The notes: generated by a model from the letters alone, not told the origin. Positions 38,870 through 50,076 are shown, counted from the first letter of the stretch. The stretch is 64,000 nt of DNA from Pseudomonas corrugata (GCF_001269905.1 NZ_LHVK01000008.1:330526-394525), one strand, 5' to 3'. Translations and numbers: made by a program.

Positions 38870-39994
38870 TCAACCGCGGTAGTAGCGTTGTGCAACGAAT
38901 GGCATTTTGCTTACAAGCAAAGGCACCTTTTTCCCACGAACAATGGCCCAGACGGGGGTTTCCAGGGCGATATAGGCGGTGTCCAGATAACCCATCGCCA
39001 AAGGACCGCCCAGGGTCGGACCGAAGCCGCCGCTGCACACCGTACCGATGATCTCGCCTGCCTCGTTGACGATTTCCGCACCTTCGCGCACCGGGGTGCG
39101 CTCCTGAGGCAGCAGGCCGACGCGTTTACGGCTCACGCCATTCTGTTGCTGGGCGAACACGGTTTCGGCGCCCGGGAAGCCGCCTGCGCGGGCACCGTCG
39201 GCGCGGCGGACCTTGGAAATGGCCCACAGCAAGCTGGCTTCGATCGGAGTGGTGTCGGTGTTCATGTCGTGGCCGTAGAGGCACAGACCGGCTTCCAGGC
39301 GCAGGGAGTCACGGGCGCCGAGGCCGATGGCGGCCACTTCCGGTTCCGCCAGCAGGGCGCGGGCGAGTTTTTCCGCGTCGGCTGCGGGCACGGAGATCTC
39401 GAAACCGTCTTCACCAGTGTAGCCCGAACGGCTGACAAAGCAGTCCACACCCAGCAGCGTGACGCGCTGGAACTGCATGAAGGTCATTTTCGCCACGTCC
39501 GGTGCCAGGCGAGCCAGCACGGTGACGGCGGCCGGCCCTTGCAGGGCGAGCAGGGCGCGGGCCTCGAACAGCGGCTCGATGTCGCACTGGCCCCCGATGC
39601 GGGCGCGCAGATGGGCCAGATCCTGGTCCTTGCACGCTGCGTTGACCACCAGGAACAACTCGTCGTTGCCCAGGTTGGCCACCATCAGGTCGTCGAGAAT
39701 GCCGCCATTGTCATTGGTGAACATGGCGTAGCGTTGCATGCCCACCGGCAGGTCGATGATGTCCACCGGCACCAGGGTTTCCAAGGCCTGGGCGGCACTT
39801 GCACCGGTCAGGCGGATCTGACCCATGTGGGACACGTCGAACAGCCCGGCCTGGTCGCGGGTGTGCTGATGCTCTTTCATGACCCCCAATGGGTACTGCA
39901 CCGGCATGTCGTAGCCGGCGAACGGCACCATGCGGGCGCCGAGTTCTAGGTGCAGGGCATGCAGCGGGGTCTTCAGCAGTTGTTCGGTGGACAT
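38870..39994 (-). CDS. gcvT: Glycine cleavage system T protein (aminomethyltransferase)
   Basis: Transfers the methylene group of the lipoyl-bound aminomethyl intermediate to tetrahydrofolate and releases ammonia. It has 374 residues, with GARMVPFAGYDMPVQY, HTRDQAGLFDVSHMGQ and SGYTGEDGFEI typical of the family. Last gene of the leftward gcvH-gcvP-sdaA-gcvT operon, about 33 bases after sdaA. Confidence 0.95.
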   Translation of the reverse strand: MSTEQLLKTPLHALHLELGARMVPFAGYDMPVQYPLGVMKEHQHTRDQAGLFDVSHMGQIRLTGASAAQALETLVPVDIIDLPVGMQRYAMFTNDNGGILDDLMVANLGNDELFLVVNAACKDQDLAHLRARIGGQCDIEPLFEARALLALQGPAAVTVLARLAPDVAKMTFMQFQRVTLLGVDCFVSRSGYTGEDGFEISVPAADAEKLARALLAEPEVAAIGLGARDSLRLEAGLCLYGHDMNTDTTPIEASLLWAISKVRRADGARAGGFPGAETVFAQQQNGVSRKRVGLLPQERTPVREGAEIVNEAGEIIGTVCSGGFGPTLGGPLAMGYLDTAYIALETPVWAIVRGKKVPLLVSKMPFVAQRYYRG

Positions 39995-40027
39995 ATCAGC
40001 TCCTGGAAAATTGAAGAGAGACGCGTA

Positions 40028-41404
<1,377 letters not shown>

Positions 41405-41455
41405 GGTGTTTCTCCGGTTTCTTTTTATGGAGATCGAAAGATTGAGAGTGATCCC

Positions 41456-41545
41456 TGTGGGAGCGAGCCTGCTCGCGATGACGGAGTGTCAGTCAACATC
41501 TGCATTGGCTGTCACACCGCCATCGCGAGCAGGCTCGCTCCCACA
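41456..41545. repeat. REPIN between gcvP and sdaA
   Basis: GTGGGAGCGAGCCTGCTCGCG and its inverse, about 35 bases apart, inside the operon. It could stabilise or process the mRNA between the two genes. Confidence 0.85.
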
Positions 41546-41596
41546 AGGGGGGATGCGGCAGTTGAGGGGGACGGGCGAGCCCGCCCCCCCTACAAG

Positions 41597-44446
41597 TCAA
41601 GCGTAGCTTTCGATCGACGGGCAGGCGCAGACCAGGTTGCGGTCGCCGAACACGTTGTCGACCCGGCCCACTGGTGGCCAGTATTTGCTTTCGATCAACG
41701 ACGCGACCGGGTACACCGCTTGTTCGCGGCTGTAAGGGTGGGTCCACTCACCGACGATTTCCGCCGCGGTGTGCGGGGCGTTTTTCAGCGGGTTGTCGTC
41801 CTTGTCCAGGCTGCCGTTTTCCACCGCGCGGATTTCTTCGCGGATGCAGATCATGGCGTCGCAGAAGCGATCCAGTTCTTCCCTGGATTCGCTTTCGGTC
41901 GGCTCGATCATCAACGTGCCGGCTACCGGGAACGACATGGTCGGGGCGTGGAAGCCGAAGTCGATCAGGCGCTTGGCCACGTCGTCGACACTGATGCCGC
42001 TGCTGTCCTTGAGTGGGCGCAGGTCGAGGATGCACTCGTGGGCCACCAGGCCGTTGCTGCCGGTGTAGAGCACCGGGTAGTGCTCTTCCAGGCGACGGGC
42101 GATGTAGTTGGCATTCAGGATCGCCAATTGCGAGGCGCGCTTGAGGCCTGCGCCACCCATCATGCGGATGTACATCCAGGTGATCGGCAGGATGCTGGCG
42201 CTGCCGAATGGCGCCGCACACACTGCGCCTTCCTTGCGCGTCATGTTGGCGTGGCCCGGCAGGAAAGGCGCCAGGTGCGACTTGACGCCAATCGGGCCGA
42301 CGCCCGGGCCGCCACCGCCGTGGGGGATGCAGAACGTCTTGTGCAGGTTCAGGTGCGACACGTCACCGCCGAATTTGCCCGGCGCACAGAGGCCGACCAT
42401 GGCGTTCATGTTGGCGCCGTCGATGTACACCTGGCCGCCGTTGTCATGGACGATGCCGCAGATTTCGCGGATGCCTTCCTCGAACACGCCGTGGGTCGAC
42501 GGGTAGGTGATCATCAGCGCGGCGAGGTGTTCGCGGTGCTCGATGGCCTTGGCCCGCAGGTCTTCGATGTCGACGTTGCCACGGACATCGCATGCGGTGA
42601 CCACCACGCGCATGCCGGCCATGTTGGCGGTGGCCGGGTTGGTGCCGTGGGCCGACGAAGGGATCAGGCAGATGTCGCGACGGTCTTCGCCACGGCTCTG
42701 GTGATAGGCACGGATCGCCAGCAGGCCGGCGTACTCTCCCTGGGAACCGGCGTTGGGTTGCAGCGACACCGCGTCGTAACCGGTGGCGGCGCAAAGCATG
42801 GCTTCCAGTTCGTCGGTCAGTTGCTGGTAACCGGCGCTCTGTTCGGCCGGGGCGAATGGGTGCAGGGCACCGAATTCGGCCCAGGTCACCGGGATCATTT
42901 CACTGGCGGCGTTGAGTTTCATGGTGCAGGAACCCAGCGGGATCATGGTGCGATCCAGGGCCAGGTCCTTGTCGGCGAGCTTGCGCAGGTAGCGCATCAG
43001 CTCGGTTTCGGAGTGGTAGCGGTTGAACACCGGGTGGCTGAGCACCGGCGACTGGCGCACCAGCTCAGCGGGGATGCGGCTCTGCACGCTGGCGGCCAGG
43101 GCGGCGAAGTCCGGCAGGGGCTTGTCGCTGGCCAGAAGCGCCCACAGGGTTTCGATATCGGCCTGGCAGGTGGTTTCGTCCAGGGACAGGCCCAGGCGTT
43201 CAGTGTCCACCACGCGCAGGTTGATGCGCTGGGCGCGGGCCTGGTCGTGCAGGGCTGCGGTTTGCGCGCCGGTGTGCAGGGTCAGGGTGTCGAAGAAACT
43301 GTCCTGTTCGACGCTCACGCCCAACGCGCCCAGGCCCTTGGCGAGAATCGCGGTCAAGTGATGGATGCGGTTGGCGATTTGCACCAGGCCCCTGGGACCG
43401 TGGTACACGGCGTACATGCTGGCGATGTTCGCCAGCAGCACCTGGGCGGTGCAGATGTTGCTCGTGGCTTTCTCGCGGCGGATGTGTTGCTCGCGGGTCT
43501 GCATCGCCAGGCGCAGGGCCGGCTTGCCGAAACGGTCCACGGACACCCCGACCAGGCGGCCTGGCATGTCGCGCTTGAAGGCATCCTTAGTGGAGAAATA
43601 CGCTGCGTGCGGGCCGCCGAAACCCAGCGGTACGCCGAAGCGTTGGGCACTGCCGATGGCGACATCGGCGCCGAATTCGCCCGGCGGGGTCAGCAGGGTC
43701 AGGGCCAGCAGATCAGCCGCGACCGCCACCAGGGCGTTGGCCCCGTGGAAGCGCTCGGTCAGTTCGCGGTAGTCGAACAGGTCGCCGTTGCTGGCCGGGT
43801 ATTGCAGCAGCGCTCCGAAGAACGGGCTGGCATCGGTCAGCTCGCGTTCGTCGCCGACCACCACGTCGATGCCCAGGGGCTCTGCACGGGTGCGCAGCAC
43901 GTCGAGGGTCTGTGGGTGGCAGTGGCGCGAGGCGAAGAAGGCATTGCTGCCCTTGTTCTTGCTCAGGCGCTTGCAGAAGGTCATGGCCTCGGCGGCGGCG
44001 GTGGCTTCGTCCAGCAACGAGGCGTTGGCGATCGGCAGGCCGGTAAGGTCGCTGATCAGGGTCTGGAAATTCAGCAGTGCTTCGAGACGGCCTTGGGAGA
44101 TTTCCGGCTGGTATGGGGTGTAGGCGGTGTACCAGGCCGGATTTTCCAACAGGTTGCGCAGGATCGGTGCCGGCGTGTGGCAGTTGTAGTAACCCTGGCC
44201 GATGTAGGTCTTGAACAGTTGGTTCTTGGCGGCAATGGCCTTGATCGAGGCCAGGGCGTCTGCTTCGCTCTGGCCGTCGCCCATCTCCAGCACGCTGGTC
44301 CCCTTGATGCTTTCAGGGATGACGCTGGCGCTCAGGGCTTCCAGGGAGTCGTAGCCCAGGCGTTCGAGCATGGCTTGCTCGTCGCTGGCCCGCGGGCCGA
44401 TATGACGGGCGATGAATTCGTTGGCGGTGCCCAGATTAACGGTCAT
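41597..44446 (-). CDS. gcvP: Glycine dehydrogenase (decarboxylating), P protein
   Basis: PLP enzyme that decarboxylates glycine and loads the aminomethyl group on GcvH. It has 949 residues, the fused single-chain form. The N-terminal half starts FIARHIGP; the C-terminal half holds the PLP Lys in [17 protein letters not shown]. The operon order gcvH-gcvP places it 10 bases after gcvH. Composition is uniformly GC-rich; I see no lesion. Confidence 0.97.
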   Translation of the reverse strand: MTVNLGTANEFIARHIGPRASDEQAMLERLGYDSLEALSASVIPESIKGTSVLEMGDGQSEADALASIKAIAAKNQLFKTYIGQGYYNCHTPAPILRNLLENPAWYTAYTPYQPEISQGRLEALLNFQTLISDLTGLPIANASLLDEATAAAEAMTFCKRLSKNKGSNAFFASRHCHPQTLDVLRTRAEPLGIDVVVGDERELTDASPFFGALLQYPASNGDLFDYRELTERFHGANALVAVAADLLALTLLTPPGEFGADVAIGSAQRFGVPLGFGGPHAAYFSTKDAFKRDMPGRLVGVSVDRFGKPALRLAMQTREQHIRREKATSNICTAQVLLANIASMYAVYHGPRGLVQIANRIHHLTAILAKGLGALGVSVEQDSFFDTLTLHTGAQTAALHDQARAQRINLRVVDTERLGLSLDETTCQADIETLWALLASDKPLPDFAALAASVQSRIPAELVRQSPVLSHPVFNRYHSETELMRYLRKLADKDLALDRTMIPLGSCTMKLNAASEMIPVTWAEFGALHPFAPAEQSAGYQQLTDELEAMLCAATGYDAVSLQPNAGSQGEYAGLLAIRAYHQSRGEDRRDICLIPSSAHGTNPATANMAGMRVVVTACDVRGNVDIEDLRAKAIEHREHLAALMITYPSTHGVFEEGIREICGIVHDNGGQVYIDGANMNAMVGLCAPGKFGGDVSHLNLHKTFCIPHGGGGPGVGPIGVKSHLAPFLPGHANMTRKEGAVCAAPFGSASILPITWMYIRMMGGAGLKRASQLAILNANYIARRLEEHYPVLYTGSNGLVAHECILDLRPLKDSSGISVDDVAKRLIDFGFHAPTMSFPVAGTLMIEPTESESREELDRFCDAMICIREEIRAVENGSLDKDDNPLKNAPHTAAEIVGEWTHPYSREQAVYPVASLIESKYWPPVGRVDNVFGDRNLVCACPSIESYA

Positions 44447-44456
44447 GTGGCGCTCC

Positions 44457-44840
44457 TCAGGCTTCGGCGTTGGCTTTGATCAGACGGTCATAGGCGTCCT
44501 GATCCAGCAGTTGGCCAACTTCAGCGGCATTGGCTGGCTTGAAACGGAAAAACCAGCCTTCGCCCAGCGGATCTTCGTTGACCAGTTCAGGATTGCTTTC
44601 CAAGGCCGGGTTGACCTCCAGCACTTCACCGTCCAGCGGCATGTAGACACCGCTGGCGGCCTTCACCGATTCCACGGTAGAGGCTTCGTCACCCTTGGCA
44701 TAGGTTTGCAGTTCCGGTAACTGAACATAGACCACATCGCCTAAAGCGTTCTGCGCAAAGGCGGTGATGCCGACCGTGACGCTGCCATCGGCTTCGGCGC
44801 GCAGCCATTCGTGATCTTCAGTGAAACGCAACTCGCTCAT
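44457..44840 (-). CDS. gcvH: Glycine cleavage system H protein
   Basis: Lipoyl-carrying shuttle of the complex. It has 127 residues, with the lipoylation Lys at K60 in [13 protein letters not shown] and the family start [13 protein letters not shown]. First gene of the operon. Its upstream region carries a sigma-54 promoter and three GcsR-type sites. Confidence 0.97.
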   Translation of the reverse strand: MSELRFTEDHEWLRAEADGSVTVGITAFAQNALGDVVYVQLPELQTYAKGDEASTVESVKAASGVYMPLDGEVLEVNPALESNPELVNEDPLGEGWFFRFKPANAAEVGQLLDQDAYDRLIKANAEA

Positions 44841-44916
44841 GGGAACTCCTGGGGCCAGATCGTCTGGTGGACGTAGAAAGGCGCGGGACGGTGCCCGGCC
44901 ATATGGTTAATACCCA

Positions 44917-44934
44917 TAGCAAGAATGCGGCCAA
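44917..44934 (-). promoter_or_regulatory. Sigma-54 promoter of the glycine cleavage operon
   Basis: On the minus strand TTGGCCG-CATTC-TTGCTA has GG at -24 and GC at -12 with exactly ten bases between, about 75 bases before the gcvH start. It fits control by an enhancer-binding protein such as the divergently placed GcsR. Confidence 0.75.
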
Positions 44935-44997
44935 TATCAATAAGTGCTTATGGATCAATGATTTGAGGGGATTCGGCACGACTTGGGCGACTGCCTC

Positions 44998-45015
44998 TGT
45001 AGCGAAATCGCTACA
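44998..45015. promoter_or_regulatory. GcsR-type operator 1
   Basis: TGTAGCG-AAAT-CGCTACA, a perfect palindrome matching the TGTAACG-N4-CGTTCCG pattern I recall for GcsR in P. aeruginosa. It lies about 65 bases upstream of the -24 element. Confidence 0.7.
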
Positions 45016-45078
45016 GCTCCGTGCTTGGAAAAAATGATTGTGGGATCAAAGCCTTATCCGGCGCAGCTTACCGCTACC

Positions 45079-45096
45079 TGTAGCGATATCGTTCCA
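45079..45096. promoter_or_regulatory. GcsR-type operator 2
   Basis: TGTAGCG-ATAT-CGTTCCA, the same seven-four-seven layout as operator 1, 81 bases further upstream. Confidence 0.7.
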
Positions 45097-45097
45097 C

Positions 45098-45115
45098 TGT
45101 AGCGCTTTCAGTACA
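45098..45115. promoter_or_regulatory. GcsR-type operator 3
   Basis: TGTAGCG-CTTT-CAGTACA directly follows operator 2 with one base between. Three sites in tandem match the number described for the P. aeruginosa gcs2 promoter (recalled). Confidence 0.6.
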
Positions 45116-45158
45116 GATAGAGGTCGTTTTTGAGCTGATTATTGGTCGAGGCAGGCCC

Positions 45159-45247
45159 TGTGGGAGCGAGCCTGCTCGCGATGGCGGAGTATCAGCCAAT
45201 ATTTCTGTAGCTGGCACGCCGCTATCGCGAGCAGGCTCGCTCCCACA
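45159..45247. repeat. REPIN between gcsR and the gcvH control region
   Basis: GTGGGAGCGAGCCTGCTCGCGATGGCGG and its inverse, separated by about 30 bases, just downstream of gcsR in its reading direction. Confidence 0.85.
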
Positions 45248-45265
45248 GAGGTCCTTCCAGAGCCC

Positions 45266-46774
45266 CTATGGCTTGTTGGGAATCCCGTACTTGCGCAACC
45301 GGTGGGCGATCGCCGTATGGGACGTTTGCAGGCGGCTGGCGAGTTGGCGTGTGGACGGGTAGTTGACGTAGAGGCTTTCGAGCAGGTGTTTCTCGAAGGC
45401 TTCCACGGCTTGCTCCAGGCTTTCGACGTCCACATCGCCTTGTCGCGCGACAGAGGTGCCGGCGATGTCGAGGTCGCCGATGTCCACCAGGCTGCTCTCG
45501 CAGATGGCGGCGGCGCGGAAGATCACGTTTTGCAGTTGTCGCACGTTGCCGGGCCAGCGGTTGCCCAGCAGCGCCGGATAGGTGCCGGGGGCCAGGCGAC
45601 AGACCGGGCGCTGAATCTGCGCGCAGGCCTGCTGCATGAAATGCCGGGCCAGCAGCAGGATGTCCTGGCCGCGCTCACGCAATGGCGGGACCTCGACGTT
45701 GAGCACGTTCAGGCGATAGAACAAGTCTTCGCGGAACGAACCTTCGTTGACCATTTTCTCCAGGTTGCGATGGGTCGCGCTGAGGATCCGCACGTTGACC
45801 TTGATTTCCCGGTCGCCGCCGACCCGGCGGAAGCTGCCGTCATTGAGGAAACGCAGCAGCTTGGCTTGCAGATACGGCGACATCTCACCGATTTCGTCCA
45901 GGAACACCGTGCCCTGGTTCGCCAGTTCCATCAGTCCTGGTTTACCCCCCCGTTGTGCGCCGGTAAAGGCGCCGGGGGCGTAGCCGAACAGTTCGCTTTC
46001 GGCCAGGTTCTCCGGTAGCGCGGCGCAGTTCAGAGCCAGGAACGGTGCGCCATAGCGCGCGCTGATGGCATGGCAGGCCCGCGCCACCAGCTCCTTGCCG
46101 GTGCCGGTTTCGCCCTGGATCAGCAGTGGTGCATCCAGCGCCGCAACCCGTTGCGCCCGAGCCTTGAGGGTGCGGATCGCCGGGGAGTCGCCGAGCAGCG
46201 CATCAAAACCTTCGGCATGGTCGTGGTGCAGCGCCGATAAACGTTCGCCAATGCGGTTCGGCTGATACAGCGTGAGCAGCGCACCGGCGTCGGTGATGGG
46301 CGTGGCGTCCAGCAGCCAGGTCTGGCCATTGAGGGTGATTTCCCGCAGCGGCAAGCGAAAGCCGTTCTCCAGCAAGGTGCCCAGCAGCGCCTCGTCCCCG
46401 AACAGCTCGGCCACGCTTTCGCCGGCCGGTTCCCGACCGTACAGGGCGATCAGCGCAGGGTTGGCGAGCAACACGTTGCCGGCGCTGTCGAGGGCCAGCA
46501 CTGGATCGGTCATGGCCGCCAGGAGGGCATCGAGCTGCAGGTGCCGACGCTGGCCCGGCAGGATGTCCACCACGGTGACCGCTTGCACTCCCCGCACGCT
46601 GAACAGCGCCTCACGCAGCTCGCCCAGCACCTGCGGGCTGAGGGTCGGGGCGTCGATGTAGACGTTGGGCGGCACCATCTCCACCGCATCCAGATTGAGA
46701 TTGCGCCCACCCAGCAGCGCCAGGACTTCCTGGGTGATGCCGACGCGGTCGATGAAACTGACGTGGATACGCAT
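45266..46774 (-). CDS. gcsR: TyrR-like sigma-54 enhancer-binding regulator of glycine cleavage
   Basis: 502 residues: ACT domain (about 1-70, amino-acid sensing), PAS domain (about 78-190), AAA+ domain with Walker A GETGTGKE at 221-228, the sigma-54 loop GAFTGA at 268-273 and Walker B VFLDEIGE at 290-297, then a TyrR-type C-terminal helix-turn-helix (about 455-502, STRQLASRLQTSHTAIAHRLRKYG). The ACT-PAS-AAA layout and the place next to gcvH identify GcsR, which activates glycine cleavage in response to glycine. Unlike E. coli TyrR, the GAFTGA loop is intact, so it can act on sigma-54. Confidence 0.9.
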   Translation of the reverse strand: MRIHVSFIDRVGITQEVLALLGGRNLNLDAVEMVPPNVYIDAPTLSPQVLGELREALFSVRGVQAVTVVDILPGQRRHLQLDALLAAMTDPVLALDSAGNVLLANPALIALYGREPAGESVAELFGDEALLGTLLENGFRLPLREITLNGQTWLLDATPITDAGALLTLYQPNRIGERLSALHHDHAEGFDALLGDSPAIRTLKARAQRVAALDAPLLIQGETGTGKELVARACHAISARYGAPFLALNCAALPENLAESELFGYAPGAFTGAQRGGKPGLMELANQGTVFLDEIGEMSPYLQAKLLRFLNDGSFRRVGGDREIKVNVRILSATHRNLEKMVNEGSFREDLFYRLNVLNVEVPPLRERGQDILLLARHFMQQACAQIQRPVCRLAPGTYPALLGNRWPGNVRQLQNVIFRAAAICESSLVDIGDLDIAGTSVARQGDVDVESLEQAVEAFEKHLLESLYVNYPSTRQLASRLQTSHTAIAHRLRKYGIPNKP

Positions 46775-46874
46775 GGGGCGGTTTCGGATTCTGGAATGCG
46801 GAGGGTGGCAAGTATGCCTTGGGGCGGGCTGTTGGTGGAATCCAGGTGCACGACTTGAGAGGCGTATTGCCCCA

Positions 46875-46963
46875 GTGAGGAGCGAGCCTGCTCGCGATGG
46901 CGATGTGTCAGTTGCGCAAATGTTGACTGATACTCCGCCATCGCGAGCAGGCTCGCTCCCACA
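46875..46963. repeat. REPIN between gcsR and a LysR gene
   Basis: GTGAGGAGCGAGCCTGCTCGCGATGGCG (slightly decayed left arm) and CCATCGCGAGCAGGCTCGCTCCCAC. Confidence 0.8.
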
Positions 46964-46987
46964 GGGACAGTGGTGAGGAAGTATTTT

Positions 46988-47893
46988 TTACAACCCCACA
47001 TCCCACTCCGGCGTCTCGGGAAACCTCTCCACCAGGAAATCCACCAGGCTGCGCAGCGCTGAAGGCATGTGCCGACGTGATGCGTACACCGCGTACATGT
47101 TCATCTGCCGGGGTTCGGCGTGGGCCAGCAGGCGGGTCAGTTCGCCGCTCTTGATATGGGCGCCGGCCTGGTAGCTGGGCAGCATCGCCACGCCGGCACC
47201 GGCCATGGTCGCCCGTAGCAAGGTGCTGGCGTCGTTGCCGCTGATATTACCCTGCACCGGCACCGAGACCTGCTCGCCGTCCTGCTCGAAATGCCAGAGG
47301 CTCTTGCCCACGTAGGAGTGGGTCAGGCAATTGTGCAGGCTCAGATCCTCGACCCGTTGCGGTGCCGGGTATTCGCGCAGGTAACCGGGCGAGGCACAGA
47401 TCACCGAGCGGCAGACGGTGAGGCGCCGGGCGATCAGGCTGGGGTCCAGGTCGTTGCTCATGCGGATCGCCAGGTCGATACGCTCGTCCACCAGGTTCAC
47501 GGTGCGATCCAGCATTTGCAGGTCGACGCTCACCCCCGGATACCGGCTGACATACTCGGCGATCGCCGCTGCCAGTTGGGCCTGGCCGAACGAGGTGCTG
47601 GCGCTGATGCGCAATATGCCCCGCGGGGCGTCGTCTGGCGCGCTGACAGCCGCCTGCATGTCGCTGGACAGCTCAAGCATCTGTCGGCAGCGCGGCAGTG
47701 TCTCTATGCCTGCGGCCGTCAGGCTCAGTTTGCGGGTGGTGCGATGCATCAGCCGGGCACCGACCCAATCCTCCAGCTCCGCCAGATACCGCGAGACCAC
47801 CGGCCGCGACAGGTCCAGATACTCGGCCGCTGCCGACTGGCTGCCCAGGTCCACCACGGCGACAAACACCCGCATTGCTTGTAGACGATCCAT
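46988..47893 (-). CDS. LysR-family transcriptional regulator
   Basis: 301 residues of the CrgA/AaeR-like LysR group: MRVFVAVVDLGSQSAAAEYLDLSRPVVSRYLAELEDWVGARLMHRTTRKLSLT is the winged helix, then an effector domain with SVDLQMLDRTVNLVDERIDLAIRM. It is divergent from the metallo-beta-lactamase-fold gene at 48006 and probably controls it and the following oxidoreductase. Effector unknown. ATG 47893. Confidence 0.9.
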   Translation of the reverse strand: MDRLQAMRVFVAVVDLGSQSAAAEYLDLSRPVVSRYLAELEDWVGARLMHRTTRKLSLTAAGIETLPRCRQMLELSSDMQAAVSAPDDAPRGILRISASTSFGQAQLAAAIAEYVSRYPGVSVDLQMLDRTVNLVDERIDLAIRMSNDLDPSLIARRLTVCRSVICASPGYLREYPAPQRVEDLSLHNCLTHSYVGKSLWHFEQDGEQVSVPVQGNISGNDASTLLRATMAGAGVAMLPSYQAGAHIKSGELTRLLAHAEPRQMNMYAVYASRRHMPSALRSLVDFLVERFPETPEWDVGL

Positions 47894-48005
47894 GATTTGC
47901 CCGCTTTCAGAAACAAACTATGTCGTAGCATCGCATTTTTTGGAACGAACCGGATGACTAAGCTTCGTTCCATTGCCCTCGGGCCCATGGACAACGGAGC
48001 ACAGC

Positions 48006-48884
48006 ATGACCGCAATCACCCCATTCAAGCGCCTGTTGCTGGCAACCGCCGGCCTGGTCTTCACCGTCCACACCTGGGCCGCCGACCTTACGTTGGACGT
48101 CTACAATCCTGGCGAGGCGGCGGTTTTCCCGGTGACCTCGGTGCTGGTCAGCGGCGCAAAGGAGGCGATTCTGGTGGATGCCCAGTTCGGCAAGTCCCAG
48201 GCTGAACAGGTGGTGCAGAAAATCCGCGCCAGCGGCAAACAATTGACCGCGATTTATATCAGCCATGGCGACCCGGACTACTATTTCGGCCTGGAAACCC
48301 TGACCGCTGCGTTCCCTGAAGCCAAGGTGCTGGCGTCTGCCCCGACCGTCGAGCACATCAAGCAGACCGTCGACGGCAAGCTTAAATACTGGGGGCCGAT
48401 CCTGAAGGCCGACGCGCCGGCCAAGGCTGTCGTGCCCCAAGTGCTCAAGGGCGACAGCCTGATGCTGGAAGGCCAGCGCTTGCAGATCGTCGGCCTCGAC
48501 GGTCCACAACCGGACCGCAGTTTCCTGTGGATTCCTTCGATCAAGGCGGTGGTCGGCGGTGTGGTGGTGGCCGAGAACATTCACGTCTGGATGGCCGACA
48601 CCCAGACGCCGCAATCCCATAAGGATTGGCTGGCGACCCTGGCCGGTATTGAGAGGTTGCAACCGAGCACCGTGATCCCGGGGCATTACCTGGGCGAGAG
48701 TGCCCGCTCCCTGGCCGCGGTCACCTTCACCGCCGGGTACATCAAGGCGTTCGACGAAGAGACCGCTCGCGCCAAGGATTCCGCTGCGCTGATCGCGGCC
48801 ATTAAACAACGTTATCCCAACCTGGGTGAAGACAGCTCCCTGGCGCTCAGTGCCAAGGTGGCGAAGGGGGAGATGAAGTGGTGA
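48006..48884 (+). CDS. Exported metallo-beta-lactamase-fold protein with altered metal motif
   Basis: 292 residues with a signal peptide (to about residue 25, HTWAADL). The beta-lactamase fold is clear (VSGAKEAILVDAQFGKSQAEQV, VIPGHYLG), but the canonical HxHxDH is HGDPDYYFG, so the second and third His are Asp and Tyr. Some MBL subfamilies share this motif, so a one-metal or otherwise changed site is likely. Substrate unknown. ATG 48006 follows GGAG. Divergent from the LysR gene. Confidence 0.8.
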   Translation: MTAITPFKRLLLATAGLVFTVHTWAADLTLDVYNPGEAAVFPVTSVLVSGAKEAILVDAQFGKSQAEQVVQKIRASGKQLTAIYISHGDPDYYFGLETLTAAFPEAKVLASAPTVEHIKQTVDGKLKYWGPILKADAPAKAVVPQVLKGDSLMLEGQRLQIVGLDGPQPDRSFLWIPSIKAVVGGVVVAENIHVWMADTQTPQSHKDWLATLAGIERLQPSTVIPGHYLGESARSLAAVTFTAGYIKAFDEETARAKDSAALIAAIKQRYPNLGEDSSLALSAKVAKGEMKW

Positions 48885-48916
48885 GGGACTCGTTCTTGTT
48901 ATGCAGGAGCAAGGTC

Positions 48917-49004
48917 TGTGGGAGCAAGGCTTGCCCGCGATGAATTTGATACGGTCTTTCTGAAAATCGCGGCGTCTGTATCGCGAGCAAGCTTTGCTCC
49001 CACA
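48917..49004. repeat. REPIN (GTGGGAGCAAGGCTTG variant)
   Basis: Left arm GTGGGAGCAAGGCTTGCCCGCGATG and right arm TATCGCGAGCAAGCTTTGCTCCCAC; a sequence variant of the main REP family. Confidence 0.8.
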
Positions 49005-49057
49005 GGCTTTGTATTCACAACAGCATTTTCAAACATCGTTAATCACAGGAGAACACC

Positions 49058-49672
49058 ATGAGCAAAATCGCAATCATCGGTGCTACCGGTCGTGCCGGCA
49101 GCCAACTGTTGGAAGAGGCCCTGCGTCGCGGTCACAGTGTGACGGCCATCGCCCGTAATACCGCGAAAATCGGGGAAAGGACCGGGGTGACCTGCAAGCA
49201 ACTGGACGTACTGGACAGCGAGGCGTTGACTGCCGCAGTCGACGGTCACGATGTCGTGATCAGCGCTGCCCACTTTGCCACCGTATCGGCCGACAAGATT
49301 GTCGCTCCGCTGAAGGCCGCCGGGGTCAAGCGGTTACTGGTGGTGGGCGGCGCAGGCTCGCTGCTGTTGCCGGACAATAGCCGGGTGATCGACAGCGATG
49401 GTTTTCCAGAGGAATACCTTGCCGAAGCCACTGCCGGTGCTTTGTTCCTGGACGTGCTGCGCAAGGAGCAGGACCTGGACTGGACCTTCCTCTCGCCCTC
49501 GGCGGAGTTCGTGGAAACCGCACGCACCGGCCAGTTTCGGCTCGGCAAGGATCATCTGATGTTTGACGCCGCCGGGCGCAGCTGGATCAGCTTTGCCGAC
49601 TACGCCATTGCGATGATCGATGAAGTGGAAGCACCGCAGTTCTCAGGCACGCGGTTCACTGTCGGCTACTGA
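49058..49672 (+). CDS. NAD(P)-binding oxidoreductase (atypical SDR, NmrA-like)
   Basis: 204 residues, Rossmann fold with IGATGRAGSQLLEEALRRGHSVTAIARN at the N-terminus, the DVVISAA and LLVVGGAGSLL blocks and DWTFLSPSAEF. This is the atypical short-chain dehydrogenase a5 group, in which a catalytic Tyr-Lys pair is not evident, so a reductase or redox-sensor role is possible. It may be cotranscribed with the MBL-fold gene despite the REPIN between them. ATG 49058 with CAGGAG. Confidence 0.85.
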   Translation: MSKIAIIGATGRAGSQLLEEALRRGHSVTAIARNTAKIGERTGVTCKQLDVLDSEALTAAVDGHDVVISAAHFATVSADKIVAPLKAAGVKRLLVVGGAGSLLLPDNSRVIDSDGFPEEYLAEATAGALFLDVLRKEQDLDWTFLSPSAEFVETARTGQFRLGKDHLMFDAAGRSWISFADYAIAMIDEVEAPQFSGTRFTVGY

Positions 49673-49680
49673 TCCGGCGC

Positions 49681-49705
49681 GATCGCGAGCAAGCTCGCTC
49701 CCACA
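49681..49705. repeat. Single REP half
   Basis: GATCGCGAGCAAGCTCGCTCCCAC, the right arm only, immediately after the oxidoreductase gene. Confidence 0.75.
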
Positions 49706-49720
49706 GGGTGCCGTCAACAT

Positions 49721-50059
49721 TCAGCCGTGCACCCTCACCCAGACACTGACCAGCACCGTTGCCGCCATCAGCCAGGCCACGGCCGCCACGGCCAGCGAAG
49801 CCTCGAGGCGCATGCGGTCGACCATGATGTACAACGTCGCCAGATAAACGAAGTAGGGAATGATCGACCACATGCCAAATACGATGGTGGTCTTCAGGTC
49901 ATCTACCGAGCGGCCCTTGCCGACGATGTAATGGGCGATCAGGGCGAAGGTGGGAAACAACGGCACCAGACCGGCGATGTAGTAGTTTCGAGTCTTGGCG
50001 AGCATCGCCAGGATCACCACCACGGCCGCGCCAAGTGCCGCCTTGAAAATCAGGTCCAC
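49721..50059 (-). CDS. glpM: GlpM family membrane protein
   Basis: 112 residues with four membrane helices, starting MDLIFKAALGAAVVVILAMLAKTRNYYIAGLVPLFPTFAL, the GlpM signature. In P. aeruginosa GlpM is linked to alginate production and glycerol metabolism (family knowledge); the mechanism is unknown. It starts at GTG 50059. It lies 17 bases downstream of aauR in the same direction and so may be read from the aau transcript; the glp genes are 7 kb away here. Confidence 0.8.
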   Translation of the reverse strand: MDLIFKAALGAAVVVILAMLAKTRNYYIAGLVPLFPTFALIAHYIVGKGRSVDDLKTTIVFGMWSIIPYFVYLATLYIMVDRMRLEASLAVAAVAWLMAATVLVSVWVRVHG

Positions 50060-50076
50060 AGTTTCATCGTCCCCGA

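Noticed and set aside
41486..44479. 997-residue open frame antisense to gcvP
   Set aside because: Antisense shadow of gcvP created by high third-position GC; begins inside a REPIN and shows no domain.
44841..44916. Glycine riboswitch ahead of gcvH
   Set aside because: The leader is under 80 bases and lacks the tandem aptamer features; the sigma-54 promoter and operators explain control.
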